Assembly (NCBI GenBank): GCA_022792815.1
Contig: JAAWBS010000054.1
Span: 50,334 to 114,333 of the forward strand
Source: Hungatella sp.
GTDB lineage: Bacteria > Bacillota > Clostridia > Lachnospirales > Lachnospiraceae
Reading direction: 5' to 3'
Length of the DNA stretch: 64,000 nt
A program made the position numbers and the translations under genes. Of the stretch, positions 24,877-32,733 are shown piece after piece. The notes under the pieces are model-generated. The model worked only from the letters and a program-made list of their open reading frames with translations. It did no database searches and was not told the DNA's origin. Position 1 is the stretch's first letter; the number at the start of each line of letters is the position of its first letter.

Positions 24877-25070
24877 CTTAGCTGAATATTCTGACAATAT
24901 ATTCCAGGAAAAGCCATTACGCCATGGAGCTGAGACCATAAAAAACAGGAGGGCCCTCTGCCCGAGTGTTTTTTGTCTTACTGGGCTCAGCGGAATGCCT
25001 GGCGTACGAAGGCTTTGTATGGAATATATTGTCAGAATATTCTCTCAACTTTGAGTTTCGCAAATGCCTA
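24877..25070 (-). repeat. MITE-like element, copy 3 (inverted, one end lost)
   Basis: Reverse-orientation copy of the element at 300-515. The end at 25070 is intact (TTGAGTTTCGCAAATGCCTA), while the opposite terminal repeat is missing or degraded before CTTAGCTGAATATTC at 24877. Stem positions differ from copy 1 in a pair-preserving way: TACGCCA / TGGCGTA instead of TACACCA / TGGTGTA. No target duplication can be recognised. The element lies directly before the ribosome-binding site of the second sulfatase and includes an in-frame upstream ATG at 25064 that I do not use. Confidence 0.8.
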
Positions 25071-25099
25071 ATCCCCTTTTTACTATGAAAGGAGGCAAT

Positions 25100-26449
25100 A
25101 TGCCCACCAACATTCTTCTGATTTTGGCAGATGATATGAATTACAACACCATAGGCTGCTTCGGCTGCCCTGTGGATGATATTTCCCCCAACTTAGACCG
25201 CCTTGCCGGGGAGGGGATGCGCTTTGACAATGCTCATGTCAGCATCGCCGTATGTCAGCCCTCCCGACAGTGTATGCTGACAGGACTGTACCCTCACCAC
25301 AATGGGGCTCTGGGCTTTGACCCGATCCGGGAAGATGTGACCACTTTGCCGGAGGTGCTGAGAGATCACGGTTATCTCAACGGCATCATCGGAAAGACCA
25401 AGCACTGTGCGCCGGAGCATAAGTTTGCCTGGGATTATTTTAAAGATACTCACAATGCCCAGAACTGTTATGGACGCAGTCCCTACATCTATGGAAGGGA
25501 CGCGGCGGAGTTCTTCAACATGGCTAAAGAGCAGGGAAAGCCGTTCTTCCTCATGGCCAATTCCCATGATCCCCACAGGCCCTTTGCCGGCAGCGAGGAC
25601 GAGCTGACCCGGTTCTACGGATTCAATACCTATGCTTCCCGTTACTATAAGCCGGAGGAGGCATGGGTTCCCGGATTCCTTCCGGATTTGCCGGAGATCC
25701 GCAGGGAGCTGGCCCAGTACTATACCAGCTGCCACCGGTGCGACGAGACCATAGGAGCAGTTCTGAAGGCTCTTGAGGATTCGGGGATGGCAGAGCATAC
25801 ACTGGTTATGTTCATGAGCGACAACGGGATGGCGTTCCCCTTCGCCAAGGCCAACTGCTACTTAAACAGCACCAAGACTCCCCTCATCGTCCGCTGGCCC
25901 GGCCGAGTAAAACCGGGAGTTTGGAATAAAGAGGACTATGTGGCCGGAGTGGACTACATGTCCACCATCCTGGATGCGCTGGGAATTCAGGACGGCCCGG
26001 CAAGCGACGGCCGCAGCTACCTGCCTCTCCTGGAGGGAAAGGCTCAGGAAGACAGGGATCTCGTATTTACCCAGTTCAACACCACAGCCATGAAAGGCTC
26101 CTATCCCATGCGGTGTGTTCAGAGCAGCCGGTTCGGCTACATCTTCAACGCCTGGGCCGACGGAGAGACGTTCTATAAAAATGAATCCATGAGCGGCCTG
26201 ACCTACAAGGCCATGAAAGAAGCCGCAGAGTCGGACAGCGGCATGGAAGAGCGTGTAAGATTCTTCAACTACCGCTGCCGGGAAGAATTCTATGATTTTG
26301 CAAAGGATCCGGATGCCCATCACAACCTGATTCATGAACCGGAGTACCAGGAACAGATCGCCAGATACAAAAAACTCCTGTCAGACTACATGAAAGAGAC
26401 CGAAGACCCCGTATTGCCGGCCTACGAAACCTTCCAAAGCACATGCTGA
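25100..26449 (+). CDS. Cys-type sulfatase (S1 family)
   Basis: A 449-residue sulfatase. The N-terminus NILLILADDMNYNTIGCFG has the DD metal-binding pair, CQPSR at 52-56 is the Cys-type formylglycine motif (AVCQPSRQCMLTG), MANSHDPHRPF lies near 155 and FMSDNGMAFPFAK near 237 has the Asp-Asn metal ligands. No signal peptide. ATG 25100 is chosen because AAAGGAGG lies just upstream. An in-frame ATG at 25064 sits in the mobile repeat. It belongs with the GH3, third sulfatase, anion exporter and maturase that follow. The family tends to act on monosaccharide or glycan sulfate esters; the exact position is unknown. Confidence 0.92.
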   Translation: MPTNILLILADDMNYNTIGCFGCPVDDISPNLDRLAGEGMRFDNAHVSIAVCQPSRQCMLTGLYPHHNGALGFDPIREDVTTLPEVLRDHGYLNGIIGKTKHCAPEHKFAWDYFKDTHNAQNCYGRSPYIYGRDAAEFFNMAKEQGKPFFLMANSHDPHRPFAGSEDELTRFYGFNTYASRYYKPEEAWVPGFLPDLPEIRRELAQYYTSCHRCDETIGAVLKALEDSGMAEHTLVMFMSDNGMAFPFAKANCYLNSTKTPLIVRWPGRVKPGVWNKEDYVAGVDYMSTILDALGIQDGPASDGRSYLPLLEGKAQEDRDLVFTQFNTTAMKGSYPMRCVQSSRFGYIFNAWADGETFYKNESMSGLTYKAMKEAAESDSGMEERVRFFNYRCREEFYDFAKDPDAHHNLIHEPEYQEQIARYKKLLSDYMKETEDPVLPAYETFQSTC

Positions 26450-26469
26450 GACAAAACTCATATTGATAA

Positions 26470-26499
26470 TTCTCTCAACTTAGACTTTCGCAATTACCC
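26470..26499. repeat. fragment of a MITE-like element end
   Basis: The sequence CTCTCAACTTAGACTTTCGCAATTACC, upstream of the short complete copy, matches the right terminal region of the MITE-like family (TTGAGTTTCGCAATTACCTA). It looks like a decayed end of another insertion. Confidence 0.5.
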
Positions 26500-26502
26500 A
26501 TT

Positions 26503-26587
26503 TACCATTTAATAGGCATTTGCGAAACTCAAAACTTGTCAGAATATTCTCTCAACTTTGACTTTCACAATTACCTATACCTTTTAA
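26503..26587 (+). repeat. short MITE-like element (65 bp) with target duplication
   Basis: A minimal version at 26513-26577 keeps little more than the two terminal inverted repeats (TAGGCATTTGCGAAACTCAA ... TTTGACTTTCACAATTACCTA) joined by GTCAGAATATTCTCTCAAC. It is flanked by direct repeats TACCATTTAA (26503-26512) and TACCTTTTAA (26578-26587), 9 of 10 bases identical. The flanks point to its own transposition event. Confidence 0.75.
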
Positions 26588-26607
26588 CTGAGAAAGGAGA
26601 CAAAACC

Positions 26608-29055
26608 ATGGAAGCTTACAAAGACAGTTCCAAACCGGTAAAAGACCGGGTGGAAGACCTGCTTTCCCGCATGACTTTGGAGGAGAAGGCCGCCCAGCTG
26701 TGCGGAGATCTGCCGGCCTCTGTCATCGCAGACGGCAGGGTGGACACGGAAAAACTCAGCCGGTTTCGCGACGGTCTGGGCCGAATCACCCAGTACTCTC
26801 TGACCGGCCTCATAAGCCCGGCACAGATCGCCCGGGCCACCAATGAGATTCAGAGGTACTTTGTGGAGGAGACCAGGCTGGGTATCCCGGTGGCGCTTCA
26901 GTCGGAGAATCTGTGCGGGTATCCGGGATCCGGGGGGACTCTGTTTCCGGCGATGATCAACCTGGCTTCTGCCTGGGATCCTCAGCTGGCGGAGGAGATG
27001 GCAGAGATCATCGGCCAGGAGAGCCGGGCTGTGGGAATCACTTCCGCCATGAGCCCGGTGATCGATGTGTCCAGAGATCCCAGATGGGGTCGAACCTATG
27101 AGACTTTCGGCGAGGACCCCTATCTGATCAGCCAGATGGGAACCCGGTATATCAAGGGGATGCAGAGGGAAGGTGTCGCCTGCATCGCCAAGCATTTCCT
27201 CGGGTACGCGGAGACTCAGGCCGGGCTCAATGTGGCGGCTACCAGGATGAATGACAGGGAACTGTACGAGGTGTTTGCCACGCCTTTTGAGGCGGCCGAC
27301 AAGGAGGCCCATGTCAGCGGCATGATGGCTTCCTACTCGGAGATCGACGGGCTTCCCGTAGGCGCCAACAAAAAGATTGCCAGAGAGCTTTTGCGGGATA
27401 CCATGGGATTCGAGGGTATGCTCACCTCCGACGGCGCGGCTGTCTGGAAAATGTATGATTATTTTAAACTGACAGACACTTATGAGGAGGCAGGTCTTCT
27501 GGCTAAAAAGGGCGGGCTGGATACGGAGATTCCCGTGGGAAATGCCTATCGGGCCCTTCCCGGTTTTGTCCGCGAGGGGAGGATTGACGAGTCCCTTTTG
27601 GACGAGTCGGTGCGGCGGATTTTGACTATCAAGTTTGAGTACGGCCTCTTTGAAAATCCCTATGCCAAGGCAGAAGAGGCGGTTTCTTCCATGAGAAACG
27701 AGAAAAAGGAGGAGCTGAGCCGCCGGATTGCCAGGGAATCTGTCACATTGCTGAAAAATGACGGCGGTCTGCTGCCCTTAAAGCCGGGACAGAAGCTGGC
27801 GGTCATCGGTCCTCATGCAGACAGTCTGCGGTATCCGGTCAGCGGCTATACCTATCCGGCTTATATCGAGATGCTTGAGGCCTCCAGAAAAGGAGACAGT
27901 CAGGTCACCTTCCAGGGGATTATGGATGAGGAGAAAAAGGCGAGATCCGATCAGAAAAGCAAAAAGAAACCCGCCGGTGCGTTTGCCACCATGTATGATA
28001 TGTTCTCTGACGATGACATCCAGGCTTTGGACGATATGAATCAGGTTTTGAGAGATATGAATACCCTTTCTTTGAGGGAAGCTCTGGAAGAACGGTTCTC
28101 TGTAACCTGCGCGGATGGATGCTCCGTCATAGGGGAGGGTGAGGAAGGCTTTGAGGAGGCAGTGAGGGCGGCCGAAGACAGCGATGTGGTGATCATGGCT
28201 CTCGGGGGCAACTGCGGATGGGTCAATGTGACCGGAGGAGAGGGAAAAGACCGATGCCGTCTGGATCTTCCCGGAGTACAGCAGAAGCTCTTGGAGAGAG
28301 TGGCTGCAGTGGGCAAACCGATGGTGCTGGTGCTCTACGGACCGGGCTGTTTTGCCGTCCCCTGGGCTGCAGAGCATGTATCTGCCATCATACAGGCGTG
28401 GATGCCGGGACCTTATGCGGGAATCTCTCTGGCAGAAATCATCGACGGAAGGGCAAACCCGGAAGGCAGGCTGCCGGTCACCATCCCCAGAAGCGTGGGT
28501 CAGGTTCCGGTTTACTATAACCACAAGACGGGGAGCGGCTACACCTCCGGCCGTGACGACACCGCTTCGGCGATCTTTACCGGCGGGTATGTGGATGAGG
28601 ATTGCCTTCCCCTGTACTTTTTCGGACACGGATTAAGTTACACACGGTTCGAGCTGAAGGATTTCAAGGTGAACAGTGAAGCGGCGATCGGAGGGACGAT
28701 CCAGGCCTCCTGCAGGGTGAAGAACGTCGGAGACAGAGCTGGGGCTCAGGTAGTCCAGCTGTATCAGAGATTCCAGGATGCCCATGTGATAAGGCCCGGC
28801 AAGCAGCTGGCAGGTTTTGGAAAGGTCCGTCTGCAGCCGGGAGAGGAGAAAGAAATCACATTTTGCTTGCATACCGCCCAGTTAGGGTATTATAATGAGG
28901 ACATGGAATTTGTAGTGGAACCGGGAAGGCTTAAGCTCTCCTTCGGCACAAGTGCCGAAAGGTCCGAGTACGAGACGGAGGTGCGGCTTGTGGGGGAGAC
29001 TATGAATCTTGCAGGAAAGAGAGTGTATACTTGTGGAGTCCAGATCAAGGAGTGA
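26608..29055 (+). CDS. glycoside hydrolase family 3 beta-glycosidase
   Basis: An 815-residue GH3 enzyme. The N-terminal (beta/alpha)8 domain has VIDVSRDPRWGRTYETFGEDP near 152, the substrate-binding KH pair at 195-196 (IAKHFLGY) and the nucleophile D275 (TSDGAAV). The C-terminal alpha/beta sandwich domain follows (about 370-640, for example SVTLLKNDGGLLPL), and then a fibronectin-III-like domain (ASCRVKNVGDRAGAQVVQLY). It has no signal peptide, so it is probably cytoplasmic and acts on imported oligosaccharides. ATG 26608 follows GAAAGGAG, just after the 65-bp mobile element. It could be a beta-glucosidase, beta-xylosidase or beta-N-acetyl enzyme; sequence reading does not decide. Confidence 0.93.
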   Translation: MEAYKDSSKPVKDRVEDLLSRMTLEEKAAQLCGDLPASVIADGRVDTEKLSRFRDGLGRITQYSLTGLISPAQIARATNEIQRYFVEETRLGIPVALQSENLCGYPGSGGTLFPAMINLASAWDPQLAEEMAEIIGQESRAVGITSAMSPVIDVSRDPRWGRTYETFGEDPYLISQMGTRYIKGMQREGVACIAKHFLGYAETQAGLNVAATRMNDRELYEVFATPFEAADKEAHVSGMMASYSEIDGLPVGANKKIARELLRDTMGFEGMLTSDGAAVWKMYDYFKLTDTYEEAGLLAKKGGLDTEIPVGNAYRALPGFVREGRIDESLLDESVRRILTIKFEYGLFENPYAKAEEAVSSMRNEKKEELSRRIARESVTLLKNDGGLLPLKPGQKLAVIGPHADSLRYPVSGYTYPAYIEMLEASRKGDSQVTFQGIMDEEKKARSDQKSKKKPAGAFATMYDMFSDDDIQALDDMNQVLRDMNTLSLREALEERFSVTCADGCSVIGEGEEGFEEAVRAAEDSDVVIMALGGNCGWVNVTGGEGKDRCRLDLPGVQQKLLERVAAVGKPMVLVLYGPGCFAVPWAAEHVSAIIQAWMPGPYAGISLAEIIDGRANPEGRLPVTIPRSVGQVPVYYNHKTGSGYTSGRDDTASAIFTGGYVDEDCLPLYFFGHGLSYTRFELKDFKVNSEAAIGGTIQASCRVKNVGDRAGAQVVQLYQRFQDAHVIRPGKQLAGFGKVRLQPGEEKEITFCLHTAQLGYYNEDMEFVVEPGRLKLSFGTSAERSEYETEVRLVGETMNLAGKRVYTCGVQIKE

Positions 29056-30670
29056 GAAGAAACCTCACATTATCATTTTTAATCCGGATGAGATGAGGGC
29101 CGATACCCTGGCTCATCTGGGGAATCCGGCGGCCATCACCCCCAATCTGGATCAGATGGTCCGAGAGGACGGGGTGTCCTTTCGCAGCGCCTTCTGCCAG
29201 AATCCGGTGTGTGTACCATCCAGGTGCAGCTTTTTCACCGGCCTCTACCCTCATGTGAACGGCCACAGGACCATGAGCTATCTGCTGAGACCGGGAGAGG
29301 ACAGCCTCCTCAAAGAGCTGAAGGAGGCGGGCTACTATGTGTGGATGAACGACCGCAACGATCTGACGGCGGGACAGTATGAGGGGTGGACACAGGAACA
29401 CGCCGACGAGATCTTTTACGGAGTCAGCAAAAAGCCGGCTCCGGGACCGGTGGATCCCCATATTCGGGGAGAGAGGGGAGATAAGCATTATTATTCCCAT
29501 TTTCGCGGTCAGTTAAAGACCGATGAGAGAGGCCTTAACTATACCTCCGACGATGAGGCGGTGGATGAGGCATGCCGTCTCATCAGGGAGTGGAAGGAGG
29601 AGAGGCCCCTGTGTATTTTCTTAGGGCTCATGTATCCCCATACCCCCTATCAAGTGGAGGAACCTTACTTTTCTGCCATCGACCGGGGAAAGCTGCCTCG
29701 GCGCGTCCGCCCGGAAGAGTGCAGCGGCAAACCCAGGATGGAGGAGCTGATCCGCTCTCACCAGAATCTGGAGAGCTTTGACGAGAAGGACTGGGACGAG
29801 CTGAGAGCCGTGTATCAGGGGATGTGCATGAAGGTGGATGAGCAGTTCGGCAGGCTGCGGGACGCGATGAGAGAGGCAGGGATCTATGACGACAGCCTGA
29901 TCTTTTTCTTCAGTGATCACGGGGATTATACAGGGGATTACGGTTTGGCGGAAAAGGCTCAGAACTGTTTTGAGGACTGTCTTACCAGGGTTCCGTTTCT
30001 CATAAAGCCGCCCAGAGACCAGGGGATATCTCCGGGGATCCGGGACGGACTGGTGGAGCTGGTGGATTTTTACGCCACGGCCATGGACTATGCCGGGGTC
30101 ACGCCCTCCCACACCCAGTTTGGAAGGAGCCTGCGGCCCGCTGTCAGCGACCCGGCCTGTGAGCTGCGCCGGTATGCGTTCTGCGAAGGCGGCAGGCTGC
30201 CCGGGGAGGAACACTGCGACGAGTACCACGGAGAGCGCGGCCAGGTGGCAGGAACCAACAGTGAGTACTGGCCGAAACAGATCTCTCAGAAGGATGATTT
30301 TGCTCACGCCAAAGGCATCATGATTCGGGATCAGCGGTACAAATACATCAGCAGAACCCTTGGGTCCGATGAATTGTACGACCTTTTGGAGGACCCGGGG
30401 GAGACCCATAACCGGATTGAGGATCCCGGGCTGGCGGGGGAACTTGTAAGGCTTCAGACTGCCATGTTAAAATGGCTTCAGTCCACAGCGGACATCGTGC
30501 CCTATGATATGGACCGGCGGTTTACGACAGAAGGAATGTGGATGCGGGTCCGGGCCATGGTTCCTCCGGAATATGAGGATGAGGTGAAGGATAAGATACG
30601 GGAGGGGATGCGGCTGGCGCCTCTCACAGAGTATTGCAGGAGTCTTGCAGACAGAACCGACAGATCCTGA
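29033..30670 (+). CDS. Cys-type sulfatase (S1 family)
   Basis: A sulfatase of about 545 residues. After a short basic leader it begins KPHIIIFNPDEMRADTLAHLG, with the metal-binding Asp region. CVPSR lies at 60-64 (PVCVPSRCSFFTG, Cys-type formylglycine site), LGLMYPHTPY near 200 and FFSDHGDYTGDYGL near 290 with Asp-His metal ligands. The start is uncertain. GTG 29033, which overlaps the GH3 gene by 23 bp, is chosen, and TTG 29009 is an alternative; no ATG precedes the domain. No signal peptide. It is the third cytoplasmic Cys-type sulfatase in the cluster, suggesting removal of several differently placed sulfates. Confidence 0.88.
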   Translation: MESRSRSEKKPHIIIFNPDEMRADTLAHLGNPAAITPNLDQMVREDGVSFRSAFCQNPVCVPSRCSFFTGLYPHVNGHRTMSYLLRPGEDSLLKELKEAGYYVWMNDRNDLTAGQYEGWTQEHADEIFYGVSKKPAPGPVDPHIRGERGDKHYYSHFRGQLKTDERGLNYTSDDEAVDEACRLIREWKEERPLCIFLGLMYPHTPYQVEEPYFSAIDRGKLPRRVRPEECSGKPRMEELIRSHQNLESFDEKDWDELRAVYQGMCMKVDEQFGRLRDAMREAGIYDDSLIFFFSDHGDYTGDYGLAEKAQNCFEDCLTRVPFLIKPPRDQGISPGIRDGLVELVDFYATAMDYAGVTPSHTQFGRSLRPAVSDPACELRRYAFCEGGRLPGEEHCDEYHGERGQVAGTNSEYWPKQISQKDDFAHAKGIMIRDQRYKYISRTLGSDELYDLLEDPGETHNRIEDPGLAGELVRLQTAMLKWLQSTADIVPYDMDRRFTTEGMWMRVRAMVPPEYEDEVKDKIREGMRLAPLTEYCRSLADRTDRS

Positions 30671-30761
30671 CAGGGTGTCAGGTGGGCGTCAAGATACGAT
30701 TGCCCCCGACATTCCGGTCTGAAATCCATAAGAGAGGCTTCGGCGAGAAAGGAATTTTGGT

Positions 30762-31751
30762 ATGGCAGCAGATACTGCGTATCTTTGGGAACCGGAGGGG
30801 GAGGGGATTCGTCTTCTGGCATACCGGGGCTTTGACACATTGGCCGTGGTGCCGGAGAACATCGGCGGCAGGCCGGTGCGGGCCCTGGCTCCCTACCTGT
30901 TTTCCGCCCATAAAAATTACAGTGATCCGGACCACCTGGAAGCACACTGGTATTCCTGCTTTGGAGAGAAACTGTCCGAGGAGGAGGCCATGGAGCTTCC
31001 GGAGGTAAAAGGAGATGCTTTGAGAGAGCTGCGGCTCCCATCTGCCTTAAGGCAGGTGGGGGCTTATGCGCTTTATAACTGCGGAAATTTAAGGAGGCTG
31101 GAGTTTTACGCATCCACCGCCGACTGGGGTACCGGGGTATTTACCGGCTGTACTGCCATAGAGGAGCTGAGTGTCCATGTGGATGAATCCGGGAAGTCCT
31201 GCCTGAAAGAGGTTCTGGCGGAGCTGAGACAGACCTTGAAGGTGTCCTGTCATGGGCAGGAGGAGTCCAGACTGATCTTTCCGGAGTTCTTTGAGGAGGC
31301 AGTGGAAAATACTCCCGCCAGGATCCTGGTGACCAACACCCACGGCTGCGGCCAGAAATACCGCAATTGTTTTGTCCGTACCCAGCTGCAGTTTCAGGAA
31401 TACGACGGCCTGTTTCCTCATGTGAAGGTCCAGGAGCCGGAGAAACTGGTGGCGGATCTGGCTTTAGGGCGGGTGATGTATCCCTGCTGTCTGTCCCGGA
31501 GATCCCGGGAAGCGTACATGGAATATCTGGGAGACCACCGGCGGGCTGCTGCCTGCGCGGCTGTGGAGAGGGAGGACACGGAGTCTCTGCTCTGGCTCCT
31601 TGACCATCTTTCCTATGAGGCAGAGGACCTAAAGGCAGTCATCGATGCTGCCGGCCGGCGGGGGAATCCGGCGGCGGTAAGTCTGCTGATGGACAAGACC
31701 AGGACGGCGGGAGAGGAGAGAGAGACACGCAGGCGAAGGTTTGCATTGTAG
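30762..31751 (+). CDS. leucine-rich-repeat-like protein of unknown function
   Basis: A 329-residue soluble protein without signal peptide or membrane helix. Residues about 85-135 read like BspA-type leucine-rich repeats (LRELRLPSALRQVGAYALYNCGNLRRLEF, then VFTGCTAIEELSV). The C-terminal third (about 245-310) is alpha-helical with two consecutive helix-loop units (AACAAVEREDTESLLWLLDHL, AVIDAAGRRGNPAAVSLLMDK) that resemble ankyrin-like repeats. AGAAAGGA precedes ATG 30762. It is embedded between a sulfatase and the anion exporter, so it is probably co-expressed with them. I cannot assign a function. Confidence 0.75.
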   Translation: MAADTAYLWEPEGEGIRLLAYRGFDTLAVVPENIGGRPVRALAPYLFSAHKNYSDPDHLEAHWYSCFGEKLSEEEAMELPEVKGDALRELRLPSALRQVGAYALYNCGNLRRLEFYASTADWGTGVFTGCTAIEELSVHVDESGKSCLKEVLAELRQTLKVSCHGQEESRLIFPEFFEEAVENTPARILVTNTHGCGQKYRNCFVRTQLQFQEYDGLFPHVKVQEPEKLVADLALGRVMYPCCLSRRSREAYMEYLGDHRRAAACAAVEREDTESLLWLLDHLSYEAEDLKAVIDAAGRRGNPAAVSLLMDKTRTAGEERETRRRRFAL

Positions 31752-31794
31752 ATACCGAGTCATAATAGATAAAAGGAATTTGGAGGATAAGAAC

Positions 31795-32589
31795 ATGGGA
31801 TTGTATCTGTATGTCATATTTGGAGTGGTAAGCTTCTGCGCATCCGTGGTGGGAGCCATCTGTGGAATCGGCGGCGGCGTGCTGATCAAACCGATTCTGG
31901 ACGCCTTCGGGGTGCTGAGTGTGGCCAGCATCAGCTTTCTGTCCGGCTGTACCGTGCTGTCCATGTCCTGTTACTCTGTGGTGAAGGCGAAGATGAGCGG
32001 TTCTTCCCTGGTGGATATGAAGACGGGTACTCCCCTTGCCGTCGGGGCCGCGCTGGGCGGCATCGCCGGCAAGATGATGTTCCAGTACCTTTCCGGTCTG
32101 GTTCCCAATAAGGATCAGGTAGGAGCGGTGCAGGCAGTGTGTCTGCTGATCATCACATTCGGGACCATGGTCTACACCCTGAAAAAGGACAGGATCAAGA
32201 CACACCATGTGACCAATGCCCCTGCCTGCATCGCCATCGGCCTGGTGCTGGGAATCTTTTCCTCCTTTTTGGGAATCGGCGGCGGCCCTATCAATCTGGT
32301 AGTGCTGTTCTTCTTTTTCTCCATGGACACCAAGACCGCAGCCCAGAACTCCCTGTACATCATCCTGTTCTCCCAGATCGCAAGTCTGTTAAACACCCTT
32401 CTCACCAGGACTGTGCCGGAGTTTGAGCTGGGACTTTTAATCCTCATGGTAGCCGGCGGTATCCTGGGCGGCGCCGCCGGCCGCATCGTCAACCGCCGGA
32501 TGGATGCAGCCATGGTCAACCGTCTGTTCATCGGCCTGATGGTCATCATCATGTTGATCTGCATCTACAATATGGTACAATTCTTGTGA
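31795..32589 (+). CDS. TauE/SafE family sulfite/anion exporter
   Basis: A 264-residue integral membrane protein with about eight helices and the two internally repeated Gly-rich motifs of the TauE/SafE (DUF81) family: GAICGIGGGVLIKPI near residue 21 and SSFLGIGGGPINLV near 155. Relatives export sulfite, sulfoacetate or sulfonates, and some transport other anions. ATG 31795 follows GGAGG. Its position between cytoplasmic sulfatases and the sulfatase maturase suggests that it removes sulfate or sulfite released inside the cell. That is an inference from context. Confidence 0.9.
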   Translation: MGLYLYVIFGVVSFCASVVGAICGIGGGVLIKPILDAFGVLSVASISFLSGCTVLSMSCYSVVKAKMSGSSLVDMKTGTPLAVGAALGGIAGKMMFQYLSGLVPNKDQVGAVQAVCLLIITFGTMVYTLKKDRIKTHHVTNAPACIAIGLVLGIFSSFLGIGGGPINLVVLFFFFSMDTKTAAQNSLYIILFSQIASLLNTLLTRTVPEFELGLLILMVAGGILGGAAGRIVNRRMDAAMVNRLFIGLMVIIMLICIYNMVQFL

Positions 32590-32690
32590 TACCAGGGTCC
32601 AAAGAGCGGAGCAATTCGTAGGCAGCACAAAACCAGGGTCCAAAGGTCATAGCCATCATGCCTGCATGAATGGCCATGAGGTTGGGGCCC
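32588..32690 (+). repeat. TGATACCAGGG-type repeat with hairpin
   Basis: After the exporter stop, TGATACCAGGGTCCAAAG at 32588-32604 is followed by a second ACCAGGGTCCAAAG at 32632-32645. An imperfect hairpin follows (TCATAGCCATCATGC / GCATGAATGGCCATGA, about 32647-32680). The leader TGATACCAG(G/A)G recurs on the minus strand at about 50787-50777 and at 58222 on the plus strand. Confidence 0.5.
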
Positions 32691-32733
32691 GCCCGAACAC
32701 GAAAAGGGAGCCACTCATAAGGAGGAGAACATC

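Noticed and set aside
24827..25054. 75-codon plus-strand frame within inverted element copy 3
   Set aside because: The frame is not preserved in the other copies and has no ribosome-binding site.
24412..25099. CRISPR array
   Set aside because: The repeats here are two tandem 37-mers and inverted-repeat elements without regularly spaced unique spacers, and no cas genes occur in the window.
27778..28629. 283-codon minus-strand open frame
   Set aside because: Antisense to the GH3 C-terminal domains; no start signal or domain.
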